The notes: a model not told the origin generated them from the letters alone. 25,823 nt of DNA from HK-STAS-PATE-36 sp964610345 (GCA_964610345.1 CAZSVQ010000010.1:1-25823); one strand, 5' to 3'; numbered from the stretch's first letter, positions 1 to 8,019 are shown. Made by a program: numbers and translations.

Positions 1-425
1 CCTGCAACCTGAATTACTTTTAAATTGAGTTTTGAGTCTGTAATTATAATTTCTGTTTTCTCATTTTGAAAACTAGCCTTAAGTGAATTAGCTGGTATGT
101 ATGTGCCGTTACTGTGCTTAATGAGGGTAACAGTGCCTTTATAAGGTATCCGATTATAGTGTACATTAAATACGTGCATAAAGATTGACACCACAAATAC
201 TGTATCTCCAATGCCTTCTGTGAGAGTATGAATTGAGCCTTTAAAGGGTTTATTGCCTTTATGTAAAATGATTTGCTTTTTATTATAACGTTGAGCTGTA
301 ATTACTTTGCCGTCTGCTGGTGCAAATATGGCGTCTATTTTTGGAGTTTGGCGGTTGGGATTGCGCGAGACATATTTAAATAATGCAATTAAAAACAAAG
401 CCACAGCTAATACTAAATACGACAT
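1..425 (-). CDS. psd: Phosphatidylserine decarboxylase-like protein, N-terminal part (runs off the window start)
   Basis: The 141 visible residues start at an ATG at 425. An N-terminal hydrophobic segment (MSYLVLAVALFLIALF) is followed by FAPADGKV near residues 34-41 and by MHVFNVHYNRIPYKG further on. Both are hallmarks of the PSD family: the 'PADG' strand and the 'H-x-N-R-x-P' block. The short, single-anchor form resembles archaeal/PSD-related proteins more than the long proteobacterial enzyme. The family decarboxylates phosphatidylserine to phosphatidylethanolamine at the membrane, using a pyruvoyl group made by self-cleavage at an (L)GS(T/S) motif. That motif would lie beyond the window and cannot be checked. 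A TATAAT box 7 nt before the ATG gives the gene its own promoter although it follows the ABC permease gene by 18 nt. Confidence 0.8.
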   Translation of the reverse strand, partial: MSYLVLAVALFLIALFKYVSRNPNRQTPKIDAIFAPADGKVITAQRYNKKQIILHKGNKPFKGSIHTLTEGIGDTVFVVSIFMHVFNVHYNRIPYKGTVTLIKHSNGTYIPANSLKASFQNEKTEIIITDSKLNLKVIQVA

Positions 426-432
426 AGTGTTT

Positions 433-438
433 ATTATA
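433..438 (-). promoter_or_regulatory. -10 box for psd, leaderless arrangement
   Basis: TATAAT on the minus strand, 7 nt before the psd ATG, with no Shine-Dalgarno between them. Transcription would begin at or next to the start codon. No convincing -35 was found. Confidence 0.5.
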
Positions 439-443
439 TAGGT

Positions 444-1724
444 TTATTCGTAGCGGAGGGCTTCAATTGGGTCGAGTTTGCTGGCACGGCGAGACGGTAA
501 AGCGCCAGCCATAAAGGATATAAACATAATCAGTAGTATAATGCCAATCATCGGTAGGGCGGGGAATGAAAACAGCTCAAGACCAGCAAAATCTTTAAAT
601 AAAGTTTCAGACGCAATTTTGCTACCTATCCGGCCAAGGATATTGGCAACACCAAGCGCAATCAAGGCTCCCCAAAAACCGATGGAGATTGCCTCAAAAC
701 TGAACAAGGCAAATATTTTAGATTTGCTCATGCCGAGAGCCTTCATTAAGCCAATTTCTTTGGTGCGTTCTTGTACAGCCATCATTAGGGTATTGATAAT
801 CCCAAAAGTAGCGGCGATTAACGCAATACCGGCAAAGATATTCAAAAAGGTAGTTATGGCGTCGATAATGCTAGTTATTATTCCTAAAATATCATCCAAG
901 GTTGTCGCACTAAAGCCTTGTTTTTTTAGGTCATCTTGCAAGGCTTTGATTTGTTGATCGTTTTTAGATTTGTCAAACCGAGCATTTGCAATTGGATATT
1001 TGTTTCTTTGGCTATCTGGAATACCTGCGTAGGCCTTTTCAAATGCTGTTTTCATGAAAGAAACGTTGCTTGTTATTTGGCTGCCATTAATTATGCTAGC
1101 TTCTTGAACGCCAACAATTTTTGCGTCCATAGTAAATATTTGTTCTTGGGCATCTTTAAAGCCAAAAGTTGCAGTTTTTCCCACGGCATCTTGATTATCT
1201 TTAAAGCCTAGGGCGCTAACAAGTTCTTTAGGAATAGTGACCTCATGTTGTCCAGAGTCGACATCGACAAGCCGGCCAGCAATTAGTGGTTGATTTACTC
1301 CATCTGCAGTTTGAGATAAATTGGCAAGGAATTTCTTGTCATTAGTTGTAATAAATTGAGCTTGAATTCCATATACAGGTGTAACTTCTAAGATACCACT
1401 AGTATTTCTGATCTTTTCAATATCAGCATCGGTAAGCATTGGTTGTGAAAATTGGTTTTGTGGTTTAGCATTTGGGTCGTATTCTTTTGGAGCAGAAGAT
1501 GAGCTTATTGGGTTATTTTCATTTTGTATGCGCACAATCAAAATATCTTTGGCGCCAACAGAATTAACTTGTTCGTCAACGTATGACTCTAATCCTGCGC
1601 CAACCCCCGTGGTCAGCATTAGGGTAAGTGCGCCAATAAATACAGCCGAAACAGTTAAGAACGTCCGAAGTTTACTTTTTTTGAGGTTGCTATTGGCGGT
1701 TCTAACTACATCCCAAAGTCGCAT
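444..1724 (-). CDS. ABC transporter permease, MacB/FtsX type
   Basis: 426 residues. The chosen start (MRLWDVV) overlaps the stop of the upstream ATPase gene as TAATG, a classic coupled start; a longer reading would run into the ATPase gene. The layout is that of the MacB/LolC-type permease: one N-terminal membrane helix (about residues 23-45, FLTVSAVFIGALTLML), a large extracytoplasmic MacB-PCD-like domain, then an FtsX domain with three helices. The FtsX block carries INTLMMAVQERTKEIGLMKA, the usual contact region with the ATPase. In monoderm bacteria such pairs export peptides or lipoproteins or act mechanically on the envelope; the substrate here is unknown. It works with the ATPase encoded just upstream. 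Confidence 0.9.
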   Translation of the reverse strand: MRLWDVVRTANSNLKKSKLRTFLTVSAVFIGALTLMLTTGVGAGLESYVDEQVNSVGAKDILIVRIQNENNPISSSSAPKEYDPNAKPQNQFSQPMLTDADIEKIRNTSGILEVTPVYGIQAQFITTNDKKFLANLSQTADGVNQPLIAGRLVDVDSGQHEVTIPKELVSALGFKDNQDAVGKTATFGFKDAQEQIFTMDAKIVGVQEASIINGSQITSNVSFMKTAFEKAYAGIPDSQRNKYPIANARFDKSKNDQQIKALQDDLKKQGFSATTLDDILGIITSIIDAITTFLNIFAGIALIAATFGIINTLMMAVQERTKEIGLMKALGMSKSKIFALFSFEAISIGFWGALIALGVANILGRIGSKIASETLFKDFAGLELFSFPALPMIGIILLIMFISFMAGALPSRRASKLDPIEALRYE

Positions 1725-2449
1725 TATTTGCCTTCTTTCTGTATTTTGCCATCTTTGATATAAATCTGGCGTTTGCATTTTTTAGCCAAATCATCGTCGT
1801 GAGTGACAATAATTAGGGTAATGCCAAGTTCTTTGTTGAGATTAAAAAGAATTTCTTCAACCTGAGCACCAGTTACACTATCTAGATTACCGGTTGGTTC
1901 ATCAGCAAAGATAACGTCTGGTTTGGTGATTAACGCGCGGGCAATACAAACCCGTTGTTTTTGCCCACCGCTTAAATCACGTGCACGATTTTTAGCTTTG
2001 TCGGCCAGATCAACTTGTTTAAGTATTTCCAAAGCATGGCGACGCCTTTCGCGCATACCTACGCCAGCAATCTTAAGGGGTAGGGAAACATTATCAAGTA
2101 CTGTATCGTTGGCGTTCATAAAAAATTGCTGAAATACAAAACCAAATCGTTCGTTGCGCAGAGTATCAAGCTCTCTGGTTTTGAGCTTATTCAAGTTTTT
2201 GCCCTCAAACAAAAATGTACCGCTGGTTGGTTTGTCTAGGCAAGCGAGAATGTGCATTAAAGTAGATTTACCTGAGCCACTTTTGCCAATAATCGCCAAA
2301 CTGTCGCCCTTGCTAATATCAAGCGTTATGCCACGCAGGGCTTTAAAGATGTTTTCTTTCTTGCCATAAGTTTTGGTAAGATCTTTGATTGAAACTAGTG
2401 TTTGAGGGTCATTCTTCGGCATATTTATACTTTTCTTGCTTATTAACAT
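1724..2449 (-). CDS. ABC transporter ATP-binding protein, MacB/LolD type
   Basis: 241 residues as drawn. Walker A GKSGSGKST is at residues 55-63, the signature LSGGQKQR at 159-166, Walker B VIFADE at 179-184 and the switch histidine in THDDD near 217. The LolD/MacB subfamily is recognised by overall wording (KALRGITLDI, TGNLDS, KDGKI). It powers the permease that follows with a TAATG overlap. The start is uncertain. The first ATG (2449) has a CATTAT sequence 8 nt upstream and could be leaderless; the tenth codon (2422) is also ATG and has an AAGAAAAG purine run upstream. It lies 61 nt downstream of the carS-like gene and may be co-transcribed with it. Confidence 0.92.
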   Translation of the reverse strand: MLISKKSINMPKNDPQTLVSIKDLTKTYGKKENIFKALRGITLDISKGDSLAIIGKSGSGKSTLMHILACLDKPTSGTFLFEGKNLNKLKTRELDTLRNERFGFVFQQFFMNANDTVLDNVSLPLKIAGVGMRERRRHALEILKQVDLADKAKNRARDLSGGQKQRVCIARALITKPDVIFADEPTGNLDSVTGAQVEEILFNLNKELGITLIIVTHDDDLAKKCKRQIYIKDGKIQKEGK

Positions 2450-2510
2450 TGAGCTAAATAATGTCTACTAGACTCTACATTAGCAGACTGAAAGTTAACT
2501 GAGAACAACC

Positions 2511-3065
2511 TCATAAAGGCTTTTCTTTTAAGCCCAGCAAATACCCAATATAACTAGAAATTAAATGCAAAGTGAACCATATAAGAAGGATTGATAGGTT
2601 GTATAGAGGTGGTAGGGTGACTAATAAAGAGCTAAGTAATATACCACCTAGAATGTAGTCAATCTGATCGAACGGGAACCAAGCCTCACCCGATGGTACA
2701 TTTGCCTGGCGTTTAAAAAAGCTTTCAACTGCATCACCGGCTAGTGCACCAACACCCAATAGTAAACCTAGCAAGGGGCTAATGGTTGAATAGTCTACGA
2801 GAGTAATTTGATCTTGGAGCCATTCGTTATTTATATATAAATATTTTTGTAATAGAATTGTTAATATTGCAGTAAAAACTCCAAAACATAACCCACGCCA
2901 TGTTTTATTGTTGCCTAAGATTCGTTTGCCACGATATGATTTACCAAAATCAATCGGGGTCTTCCACTTATTTAGATAAGGTATTTTATTGGCAAAAACA
3001 GGGGCTGCGTTTGCTAGTCCTGCTGGCGCAAAAAACCACAATGCAAATGCGATAACTTCAATCAC
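2511..3065 (-). CDS. CDP-archaeol synthase-like (CarS family) cytidylyltransferase
   Basis: 184 residues, with about five predicted membrane helices. Characteristic blocks are LGNNKTWRG (50-58), GALAGDAVESFFKR (106-119) and PFDQIDYILG (131-140), the last matching the metal-binding end of the CarS/CdsA fold. In archaea CarS couples CTP to an unsaturated archaetidic acid. In bacteria that carry this family the lipid substrate is often unknown and may be ordinary phosphatidic acid. The start overlaps the end of the PHP gene by 8 nt, so the two are translationally coupled and sit in one operon with the CDP-alcohol phosphatidyltransferase, which would use the CDP-lipid product. The family call is firm; the substrate is open. 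Confidence 0.85.
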   Translation of the reverse strand: MIEVIAFALWFFAPAGLANAAPVFANKIPYLNKWKTPIDFGKSYRGKRILGNNKTWRGLCFGVFTAILTILLQKYLYINNEWLQDQITLVDYSTISPLLGLLLGVGALAGDAVESFFKRQANVPSGEAWFPFDQIDYILGGILLSSLLVTLPPLYNLSILLIWFTLHLISSYIGYLLGLKEKPL

Positions 3066-3708
3066 CTTTAAACCTTTTACGTATTCGGTTAGCCTTAGGA
3101 TATAACAGTGTTTTGAGGGGCGGACGGTTCATAGTTAGATGGGCGGTGTGGAGCTGTTTGACTAAATTTTTGGCAGTTGGCTTTTCGGTAATCTGTGAGA
3201 AGGTAACGGCCAGGCCTTTGATACCATGGGCATCACTACTGGCTGCACCCGGTTTATTGTTAAGACGAGCAACAGTGGTGGCCTGGGGTCCTTTATTTTG
3301 AAAAACCGCCCGTCCGTTAAAAACTTCGATAATATCTACATAATGCATAATTTGTTCAAGGTTGGTTTTGGAGAGGCCTTTCCTGACAGTTTCAAAAGGG
3401 TGAGGGATATACACTAACCCACCTTGTTCTTTAATTGCCCTGACAGTTTCTAGCGCGGACATGCCACCAGGAATTTTATCTGTTAGGAATAAACCGATAA
3501 TCTCACCTTCGTAAGCAGTGATTTCTTCGCCAATAATTACTGCATTACCGAACGATTTTTTTAGTTCAATAGCTTGTTCGATTTTGTTGTGGTCGGTAAT
3601 AGCAATATAGTCTAGTAAGCCATCTTCAATCACATGCTGATATTGGGCTGGCGTAATGCCACCGTCTGGCGAGGATATGGAATGGGTATGAAGATCAATT
3701 TTATACAT
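3058..3708 (-). CDS. PHP-domain metal-dependent phosphoesterase
   Basis: 216 residues covering one PHP domain. Metal-binding motifs are in order: HTHS (H7, H9), TDHN (D39, H40), E61 in GEEIT, H103 in PHPF, E128 in EVFNGR and the closing SSDAHG (D159, H161). The complete set argues for an active phosphoesterase. Relatives hydrolyse nucleoside bisphosphates or other phosphate esters; the substrate cannot be read from the sequence. The ATG lies 2 nt after the stop of the CDP-alcohol phosphatidyltransferase gene, and the 3' end overlaps the carS-like gene by 8 nt. Its place between two lipid enzymes suggests a phosphate-ester job in the same pathway, but this is inference. The C-terminus is basic (RIRKRFKGD). 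Confidence 0.88.
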   Translation of the reverse strand: MYKIDLHTHSISSPDGGITPAQYQHVIEDGLLDYIAITDHNKIEQAIELKKSFGNAVIIGEEITAYEGEIIGLFLTDKIPGGMSALETVRAIKEQGGLVYIPHPFETVRKGLSKTNLEQIMHYVDIIEVFNGRAVFQNKGPQATTVARLNNKPGAASSDAHGIKGLAVTFSQITEKPTAKNLVKQLHTAHLTMNRPPLKTLLYPKANRIRKRFKGD

Positions 3709-3710
3709 AA

Positions 3711-4322
3711 CTACAATTTCTTAACTACTAAATAATAACGCTCGCAGGCAGTCCAAAATGCAAAAATAGCAATAAATACTATTGCTTGTTTGATATAACC
3801 GGAAAGTAAACCAATAATTAATACTAACATTCGTACGTCGTAGGTCATAAAGCCGGTTCTAAACGTTTTGTTGGTGTCGTGTTTTGTCTCTTTGGATAAC
3901 ACCTCACCCCAAGCGTTGATATAGCTGACAATTATAGAGATTCCACAGGCTAATACTGCCCATACCGCAAAGTAAACTGCACCGGTAGAAATGATTGCAT
4001 AGGTAATTCCAGCGTAAAGAATAACCTCTTTTAATCTGTCGGTTACAGAATCAAGCAACATACCTTGCTTGCTGGTTTTGTTTTGGACACGAGCAAGGGC
4101 GCCATCAAGCGCATCAAACATACCAAAAATTATTAGCATAACACCCGCCCAAACATATGATTGACATGCAATTAAATAGGCAATATATATATGGGCTAGC
4201 AGCCCTGTAACTGTAATCATATTCGGTGTGATGCGGCCACCAGAAAGCCGATCTAAATCTTTAGCAAAATCTGTCATAAACTGACGAACCGAATTACGGA
4301 TCGAGTCAATGAATTTATTCAT
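3711..4322 (-). CDS. CDP-alcohol phosphatidyltransferase (PgsA/PssA type)
   Basis: 203 residues from the ATG at 4322 (MNKFIDS). A longer frame starting at 4376 would overlap the divergent gene and pass through both promoters, so it is rejected. The diagnostic motif is perfect: D70-xx-D73-G74-xx-A77-R78-x8-G87-xxx-D91-xxx-D95. Several membrane helices follow. The family transfers a phosphatidyl group from a CDP-lipid to an alcohol (glycerol-3-phosphate, serine or inositol phosphate). With psd and a CarS-like gene nearby, serine is an attractive acceptor, giving phosphatidylserine for Psd, but glycerol phosphate cannot be excluded. It is the first gene of a tight operon with the PHP and carS-like genes. 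Confidence 0.9.
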   Translation of the reverse strand: MNKFIDSIRNSVRQFMTDFAKDLDRLSGGRITPNMITVTGLLAHIYIAYLIACQSYVWAGVMLIIFGMFDALDGALARVQNKTSKQGMLLDSVTDRLKEVILYAGITYAIISTGAVYFAVWAVLACGISIIVSYINAWGEVLSKETKHDTNKTFRTGFMTYDVRMLVLIIGLLSGYIKQAIVFIAIFAFWTACERYYLVVKKL

Positions 4323-4329
4323 AACTACT

Positions 4330-4335
4330 ATTATA
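4330..4335 (-). promoter_or_regulatory. -10 box for the CDP-alcohol phosphatidyltransferase operon
   Basis: TATAAT on the minus strand, 7 nt before the ATG at 4322, without a Shine-Dalgarno. It sits almost back to back with the divergent box at 4341-4346. Confidence 0.55.
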
Positions 4336-4340
4336 CCTGT

Positions 4341-4346
4341 TAAAAT
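4341..4346 (+). promoter_or_regulatory. Extended -10 box for the DUF1361 gene
   Basis: TGT-TAAAAT, 8 nt before the ATG at 4355, without a Shine-Dalgarno; leaderless arrangement. Each divergent promoter must use upstream DNA that lies across the other promoter or gene. Confidence 0.5.
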
Positions 4347-4354
4347 AGAAATAT

Positions 4355-5038
4355 ATGAAACGAGTGTGGCAAACAAAAGCCCAAAAGGATGTTTTTAGTA
4401 CATTACTATTCTCTAGTGGCATAAGTGTTGGGCTATTAGCTACTCGCATATTGGTAACCGGCACTTGGCGATTATGGTTTTTACTTTGGAATCTATTTTT
4501 AGCGTGGTTGCCACTATTGTTTGCTTTTTGGCTAAAAATACGGCTTAAGGGCGGCAAAATACCAACCTGGAAAGAACTGCTAATAGGTGGCATATGGTTA
4601 TTGTTTTTACCTAACAGCTTTTATTTAATCAGTGATCTAATTCACTTACAAAGCAGTGGAGAAGTTAGCGTGCTTTTTGATACGGCACTAATTGCGTCGT
4701 TCGTGATAAACGGCCTAATTATTGGGTATTTAAGTTTGTATATTGTGCACGTAATTGTAAAACGCTATTTCAATGTAAAAACTGCATACATTTTTGCTCA
4801 GTTTGTGTTATTTTTATGTGGTTTTGCAATCTATTTAGGCAGGTATTTGCGCTGGAATACATGGGACATACTGATTAATCCGGCTGGCTTGGTGTTTGAC
4901 GTGTCGGATCGGATCATTAACCCTGGAACACACATGCATACATTTGTAGTCACAGGTGTTTTTTATATACTCCTTGGTTCAGTTTACGCTGTTGTGTACC
5001 GGTTGGCCGAAATTGCTCGTTCCACTAGCAAGCATTAA
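4355..5038 (+). CDS. DUF1361 family membrane protein
   Basis: 227 residues with about six membrane helices. The DUF1361 wording is visible: WNLFLAWLPLLFAF near 45-58, LLFLPNSFYLISDLIHL near 82-98, and YLGRYLRWNTWDILINP near 160-176. The function of the family is not established. It diverges from the lipid operon across a 32-bp gap and lies 20 nt upstream of argS, which has its own -10 box, so the two need not form an operon. The ATG at 4355 is preceded by TAAAAT at 8 nt and has no ribosome-binding site. Confidence 0.85.
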   Translation: MKRVWQTKAQKDVFSTLLFSSGISVGLLATRILVTGTWRLWFLLWNLFLAWLPLLFAFWLKIRLKGGKIPTWKELLIGGIWLLFLPNSFYLISDLIHLQSSGEVSVLFDTALIASFVINGLIIGYLSLYIVHVIVKRYFNVKTAYIFAQFVLFLCGFAIYLGRYLRWNTWDILINPAGLVFDVSDRIINPGTHMHTFVVTGVFYILLGSVYAVVYRLAEIARSTSKH

Positions 5039-5043
5039 TCTGC

Positions 5044-5049
5044 TATACT
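5044..5049 (+). promoter_or_regulatory. Extended -10 box for argS
   Basis: TGC-TATACT, 9 nt before the argS ATG, with only a pyrimidine-rich stretch between. A leaderless transcript is predicted; no clear -35. Confidence 0.5.
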
Positions 5050-5058
5050 TTCTCTGTT

Positions 5059-6690
5059 ATGGAGCAAATAAAAAACGTATTCATCACTACGGTACAGGAA
5101 CTATATGGCATTACTGTTGATGTTGTGTTGACTCGCCCAGACCCAAAATTTGGTGATTTTGCAAGTAATGTAGCTCTACAACTAGCTAAACAACTTAGTA
5201 TAGACCCACGCCAAGTAGCTCAAGAAATTACCGATAAAATATCCAAAACCTCAAAAATCACAAGCGCAGAGATTGCCGGACCAGGTTTTATAAATATTCG
5301 TATAGCTAACGAGGTTCTAATTAATTTGACAAAAACCAACGTTGCAGAAAATAAACAAAAAATTGTTATCGAAACCAACAACCCGAACCCCTTTAAGGCT
5401 ATGCACATTGGCCATGCTTTTAATGCGATAGTTGCCGATACGATTGCCAACTTACTAGAAGCAAGCGGGGCAGAAGTTCACCGGGTTAGCTACCATGGTG
5501 ATGTTGGGGTGCATGTCGGTAAAAGTATGTATAGTTTGCTGAAGTACGTCGACGGTGACACTAGTAAGTTAAATCAGATACCGGATAGTGAGCGGAATAC
5601 ATTTATGTCACGAATGTACGCCGAAGGCGCTCTGGCTTACAAACAAAATGAGAGTGCTAAGCAAGAAATTGATTCACTAGCTAGCCAATCGTTTACTCGC
5701 GATGACCCACTTTATAAAGAAGTTTACGATACCTGTATTGCATGGAGTTTTAAACAAATTGATGAACTGGTAGCTGAGCTTGGTAATACACCAATTGAAA
5801 AGCGTTATTTAGAGAGCCAAGCCGATGATTTAGGTGTTGAGACGGTCAAGCAACATATTGGTGATGTTTTTATAGAAAGCGACGGCGCTTTAATATTCCC
5901 GGGCGAAAAGTACGGATCATTCAATAATGTTTTTGTAGGCAGTAATGGGCGAGGGCTTTATGGAGCGCGAGACCTAGGGCTAATCCAGCTTAAAAATGCA
6001 GATTATCATCCGGATAAAAGTTATATTGTTACTGCCGAAGAACAGCGGGATTATTTTAAAGGTGTTATCAAATCTGCCGAACTTTGCTTGCCAGAGCTAA
6101 CAGCTACAACCGTTAATATTCCGCACGGCACCGTAAAATTAACCACTGGAAAAATGAGCTCGCGTAGTGGTGATGTGCTTGAAGTTGGTTGGTTATTTGA
6201 GCAGATTGCCGAGGCTCTTAAAGCATATGAGTCTGGTCCGGTTGATGAAATAGCGACAGCAACTATTCGTTATCAATTTTTAAAAGTGCGTATTGGCAGT
6301 GACATAGTTTTTGATATAGGAGAGGCGTCTAATTTACAGGGCAACACAGGCCCGTATCTGCAGTATGCTTATGTTCGTGCGTTTTCAATTTTGAATAAGG
6401 CTGAACTAAAAAGTCAACTAACAACAGATTTTGATGAACAAGAACACAGGCTGCTTTTAAAAATAAGCGAATACAACGAGGTCTTAGAAAAAGCTGTAGC
6501 AGAGCTAATGCCACACCATGTTGCTAATTATTTATACGAACTAACCCAAGAATTCAATCGATTTTATGAAAAAAATCGTATTTTGGGCGACGAACGTGAA
6601 GCTACTCGACTATATTTATTAGAGCTGTACTGTAAAACCCTTAAACGGGGACTTGCAATTTTAGGAATTCCAATTTTAGAAAAAATGTAA
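5059..6690 (+). CDS. argS: Arginyl-tRNA synthetase
   Basis: 543 residues, slightly short for ArgS. Domain order is an N-terminal additional domain with the FGDFASNVAL block (31-40), a class I catalytic core with HIGH at 116-119 (NPNPFKAMHIGH), the KMSSRSG loop near 365-371, and a C-terminal DALR anticodon-binding domain containing NTGPYLQYAYVR and EFNRFYEKNRIL. The NPN-P-KAMHIGH context and the KMSSRSG form are specific for arginyl enzymes. It charges tRNA-Arg in the cytoplasm. It follows the DUF1361 gene closely but has its own extended -10 box and no Shine-Dalgarno. Confidence 0.97.
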   Translation: MEQIKNVFITTVQELYGITVDVVLTRPDPKFGDFASNVALQLAKQLSIDPRQVAQEITDKISKTSKITSAEIAGPGFINIRIANEVLINLTKTNVAENKQKIVIETNNPNPFKAMHIGHAFNAIVADTIANLLEASGAEVHRVSYHGDVGVHVGKSMYSLLKYVDGDTSKLNQIPDSERNTFMSRMYAEGALAYKQNESAKQEIDSLASQSFTRDDPLYKEVYDTCIAWSFKQIDELVAELGNTPIEKRYLESQADDLGVETVKQHIGDVFIESDGALIFPGEKYGSFNNVFVGSNGRGLYGARDLGLIQLKNADYHPDKSYIVTAEEQRDYFKGVIKSAELCLPELTATTVNIPHGTVKLTTGKMSSRSGDVLEVGWLFEQIAEALKAYESGPVDEIATATIRYQFLKVRIGSDIVFDIGEASNLQGNTGPYLQYAYVRAFSILNKAELKSQLTTDFDEQEHRLLLKISEYNEVLEKAVAELMPHHVANYLYELTQEFNRFYEKNRILGDEREATRLYLLELYCKTLKRGLAILGIPILEKM

Positions 6691-6710
6691 ACTGTTTATG
6701 GTTTATTTGT

Positions 6711-6716
6711 TATACT
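6711..6716 (+). promoter_or_regulatory. Extended -10 box of the DUF1761-mscL-msrB-capA unit
   Basis: TGT-TATACT in the argS downstream gap. The start codon is 36 nt away and is preceded by a GGAGA Shine-Dalgarno, so this transcript has a normal leader, unlike most first genes in the window. Confidence 0.5.
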
Positions 6717-6752
6717 TTAAGTCAGAAGTAATATTAACGGAGAAATCTTTCA

Positions 6753-7175
6753 ATGGACGTATTTTTTGACTACATATATCAAATAAACTGGTTTGCTGTG
6801 GTGGTGGCCGCTTGTGTGGGCATGCTGATTAGTGCTGCTTGGTATTCTGATGCCCTTTTTGGTAAAACCTGGAGAAAATCTGCCGGGCTCAAAAAAAAGG
6901 ATATCGAGAAGCAGGGCACTGATGTGGCAATTGTCATATCTTTAGTGTTACTGCTGATTACTTCTGCAACCATAGCTGTCTTAGTAGATGTTTTAAAAGT
7001 TTCTGGTGGCTGGAGTGGTTTATTATTAGGTGTGCTAGTAGGGCTTGGTTTTTTGGTAACTAACAATGGTATGCATAAACTTTACGAACAACGGCCGTTT
7101 TCACTTTTTGCAATCTCAACAGTAGGTGATATGTTGACAGTAGTAGCGATAAGTGTTATTTTAGCTATCTGGTAA
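6753..7175 (+). CDS. DUF1761 family membrane protein
   Basis: 140 residues, four predicted membrane helices. The N-terminal INWFAVVVAACVGMLISAAW followed by YSDALFGKTWRKSAG matches the DUF1761 pattern (NW-x-A-V...WYS-x-LFGK-W). The function of the family is unknown. An ACGGAGAAA Shine-Dalgarno supports the start. It is the first gene of a same-strand group with mscL-like (18-nt gap), msrB (22-nt gap) and the CapA-like gene (1-nt overlap). Confidence 0.82.
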   Translation: MDVFFDYIYQINWFAVVVAACVGMLISAAWYSDALFGKTWRKSAGLKKKDIEKQGTDVAIVISLVLLLITSATIAVLVDVLKVSGGWSGLLLGVLVGLGFLVTNNGMHKLYEQRPFSLFAISTVGDMLTVVAISVILAIW

Positions 7176-7193
7176 CCAGGAGATAGTTAATTT

Positions 7194-7607
7194 ATGGCTG
7201 ATAATGCCAAAAAGGCCGATAAAGCCAAAAAAGGTAGTAAAAAAGTCGCAAAACGCGTTACGAATAAGGTTTCTGTTGCGGCCCAATCTAACCTTGAAGG
7301 TTTTATTGAGTTTATTCGTAAACAAGGAATCGTTGGGCTAGCAATTGGATTTGTAATGGGTTTACAGGCTAAGGCAATGGTAGACCAATTCACGGCTAGT
7401 TTTATAAATCCTTTACTTGGGCTATTGTTTAACAGTAGTCAACCACTTAGTGATAAAACGGTTTATATACAAATTAATTCTCGCTCAGCTACTTTTGGTT
7501 GGGGGGCGTTCGTGTATTCAATTATTAATTTTTTAATAATTGCCGGGGTTATTTATTATACTTTTAAGTGGCTTAGGCTCGATAAGTTAGACAAAAAGAA
7601 AAGCTAA
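7194..7607 (+). CDS. mscL: Large-conductance mechanosensitive channel-like protein
   Basis: 137 residues. The MscL core is clear: EGFIEFIRKQGIVGLAIGFV (35-54), with the N-terminal amphipathic helix leading into TM1, then MVDQFTASFINPLLGLLF, a short extracellular loop, and TM2 (FVYSIINFLIIAGVIYYTFK). MscL forms a pentameric emergency valve that opens on membrane stretch under hypo-osmotic shock. The unusual part is a lysine-rich N-terminal extension of about 30 residues (KKADKAKKGSKK...), absent from typical MscL. Compared with E. coli the helix reads RKQG rather than a Gly-Asn start, so gating may differ. The ATG is preceded by CCAGGAGATAG, a good ribosome-binding site. Confidence 0.85.
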   Translation: MADNAKKADKAKKGSKKVAKRVTNKVSVAAQSNLEGFIEFIRKQGIVGLAIGFVMGLQAKAMVDQFTASFINPLLGLLFNSSQPLSDKTVYIQINSRSATFGWGAFVYSIINFLIIAGVIYYTFKWLRLDKLDKKKS

Positions 7608-7629
7608 CAAACGTTTCAGGGGGGTAACA

Positions 7630-8019
7630 ATGACAACAAAAGATGACGCTTGGCACACAATGCTCACCCCAGAGCAATACGATGTCATGCGGAACAAGGG
7701 CACCGAAGCACCGTTTTCTGGCAAGTTGTTGCATAATAAGAAAACCGGGGTATATGCTTGCATAGCCTGTGGTAACGTCTTGTTTGTCAGTGAAGCCAAA
7801 TTTGATTCTGGCTCTGGCTGGCCTAGTTTTTATAATACTGCCAATAAAAAAGCGGTCATATTAAAAGAAGATAGAACTAACAATATGCAACGTATTGAAG
7901 TTACATGCGCTAAATGTGGTAGTCATTTGGGTCATGTGTTTAATGATGCGCCGTCAACCCCAACAGGTATGCGATTTTGTATTAATTCCTGCACTTTGGA
8001 TTTTAAAGAGGAGAAGTAA
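7630..8019 (+). CDS. msrB: Peptide-methionine (R)-S-oxide reductase MsrB
   Basis: 129 residues, a single MsrB domain. Zinc ligands are C44/C47 (CIAC) and C93/C96 (CAKC). GSGWPSFY is at 61-68 and the catalytic cysteine is C117 in MRFCINS. A further cysteine, C121, replaces the usual small residue in the RxCxNSASL context; whether it acts as a resolving thiol is open. The enzyme reduces methionine-R-sulfoxide in oxidised proteins. The start is supported by a purine-rich AGGGGGGTAA Shine-Dalgarno. The TAA stop overlaps the ATG of the CapA-like gene (TAATG). A separate msrA was not seen here. Confidence 0.95.
   Translation: MTTKDDAWHTMLTPEQYDVMRNKGTEAPFSGKLLHNKKTGVYACIACGNVLFVSEAKFDSGSGWPSFYNTANKKAVILKEDRTNNMQRIEVTCAKCGSHLGHVFNDAPSTPTGMRFCINSCTLDFKEEK

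Noticed and set aside
2518..2534. GGCTT/AAGCC hairpin at the 3' end of the carS-like gene as a terminator
   Set aside because: Only 5 bp, inside coding sequence, without a proper U-run; the ABC genes may be co-transcribed.
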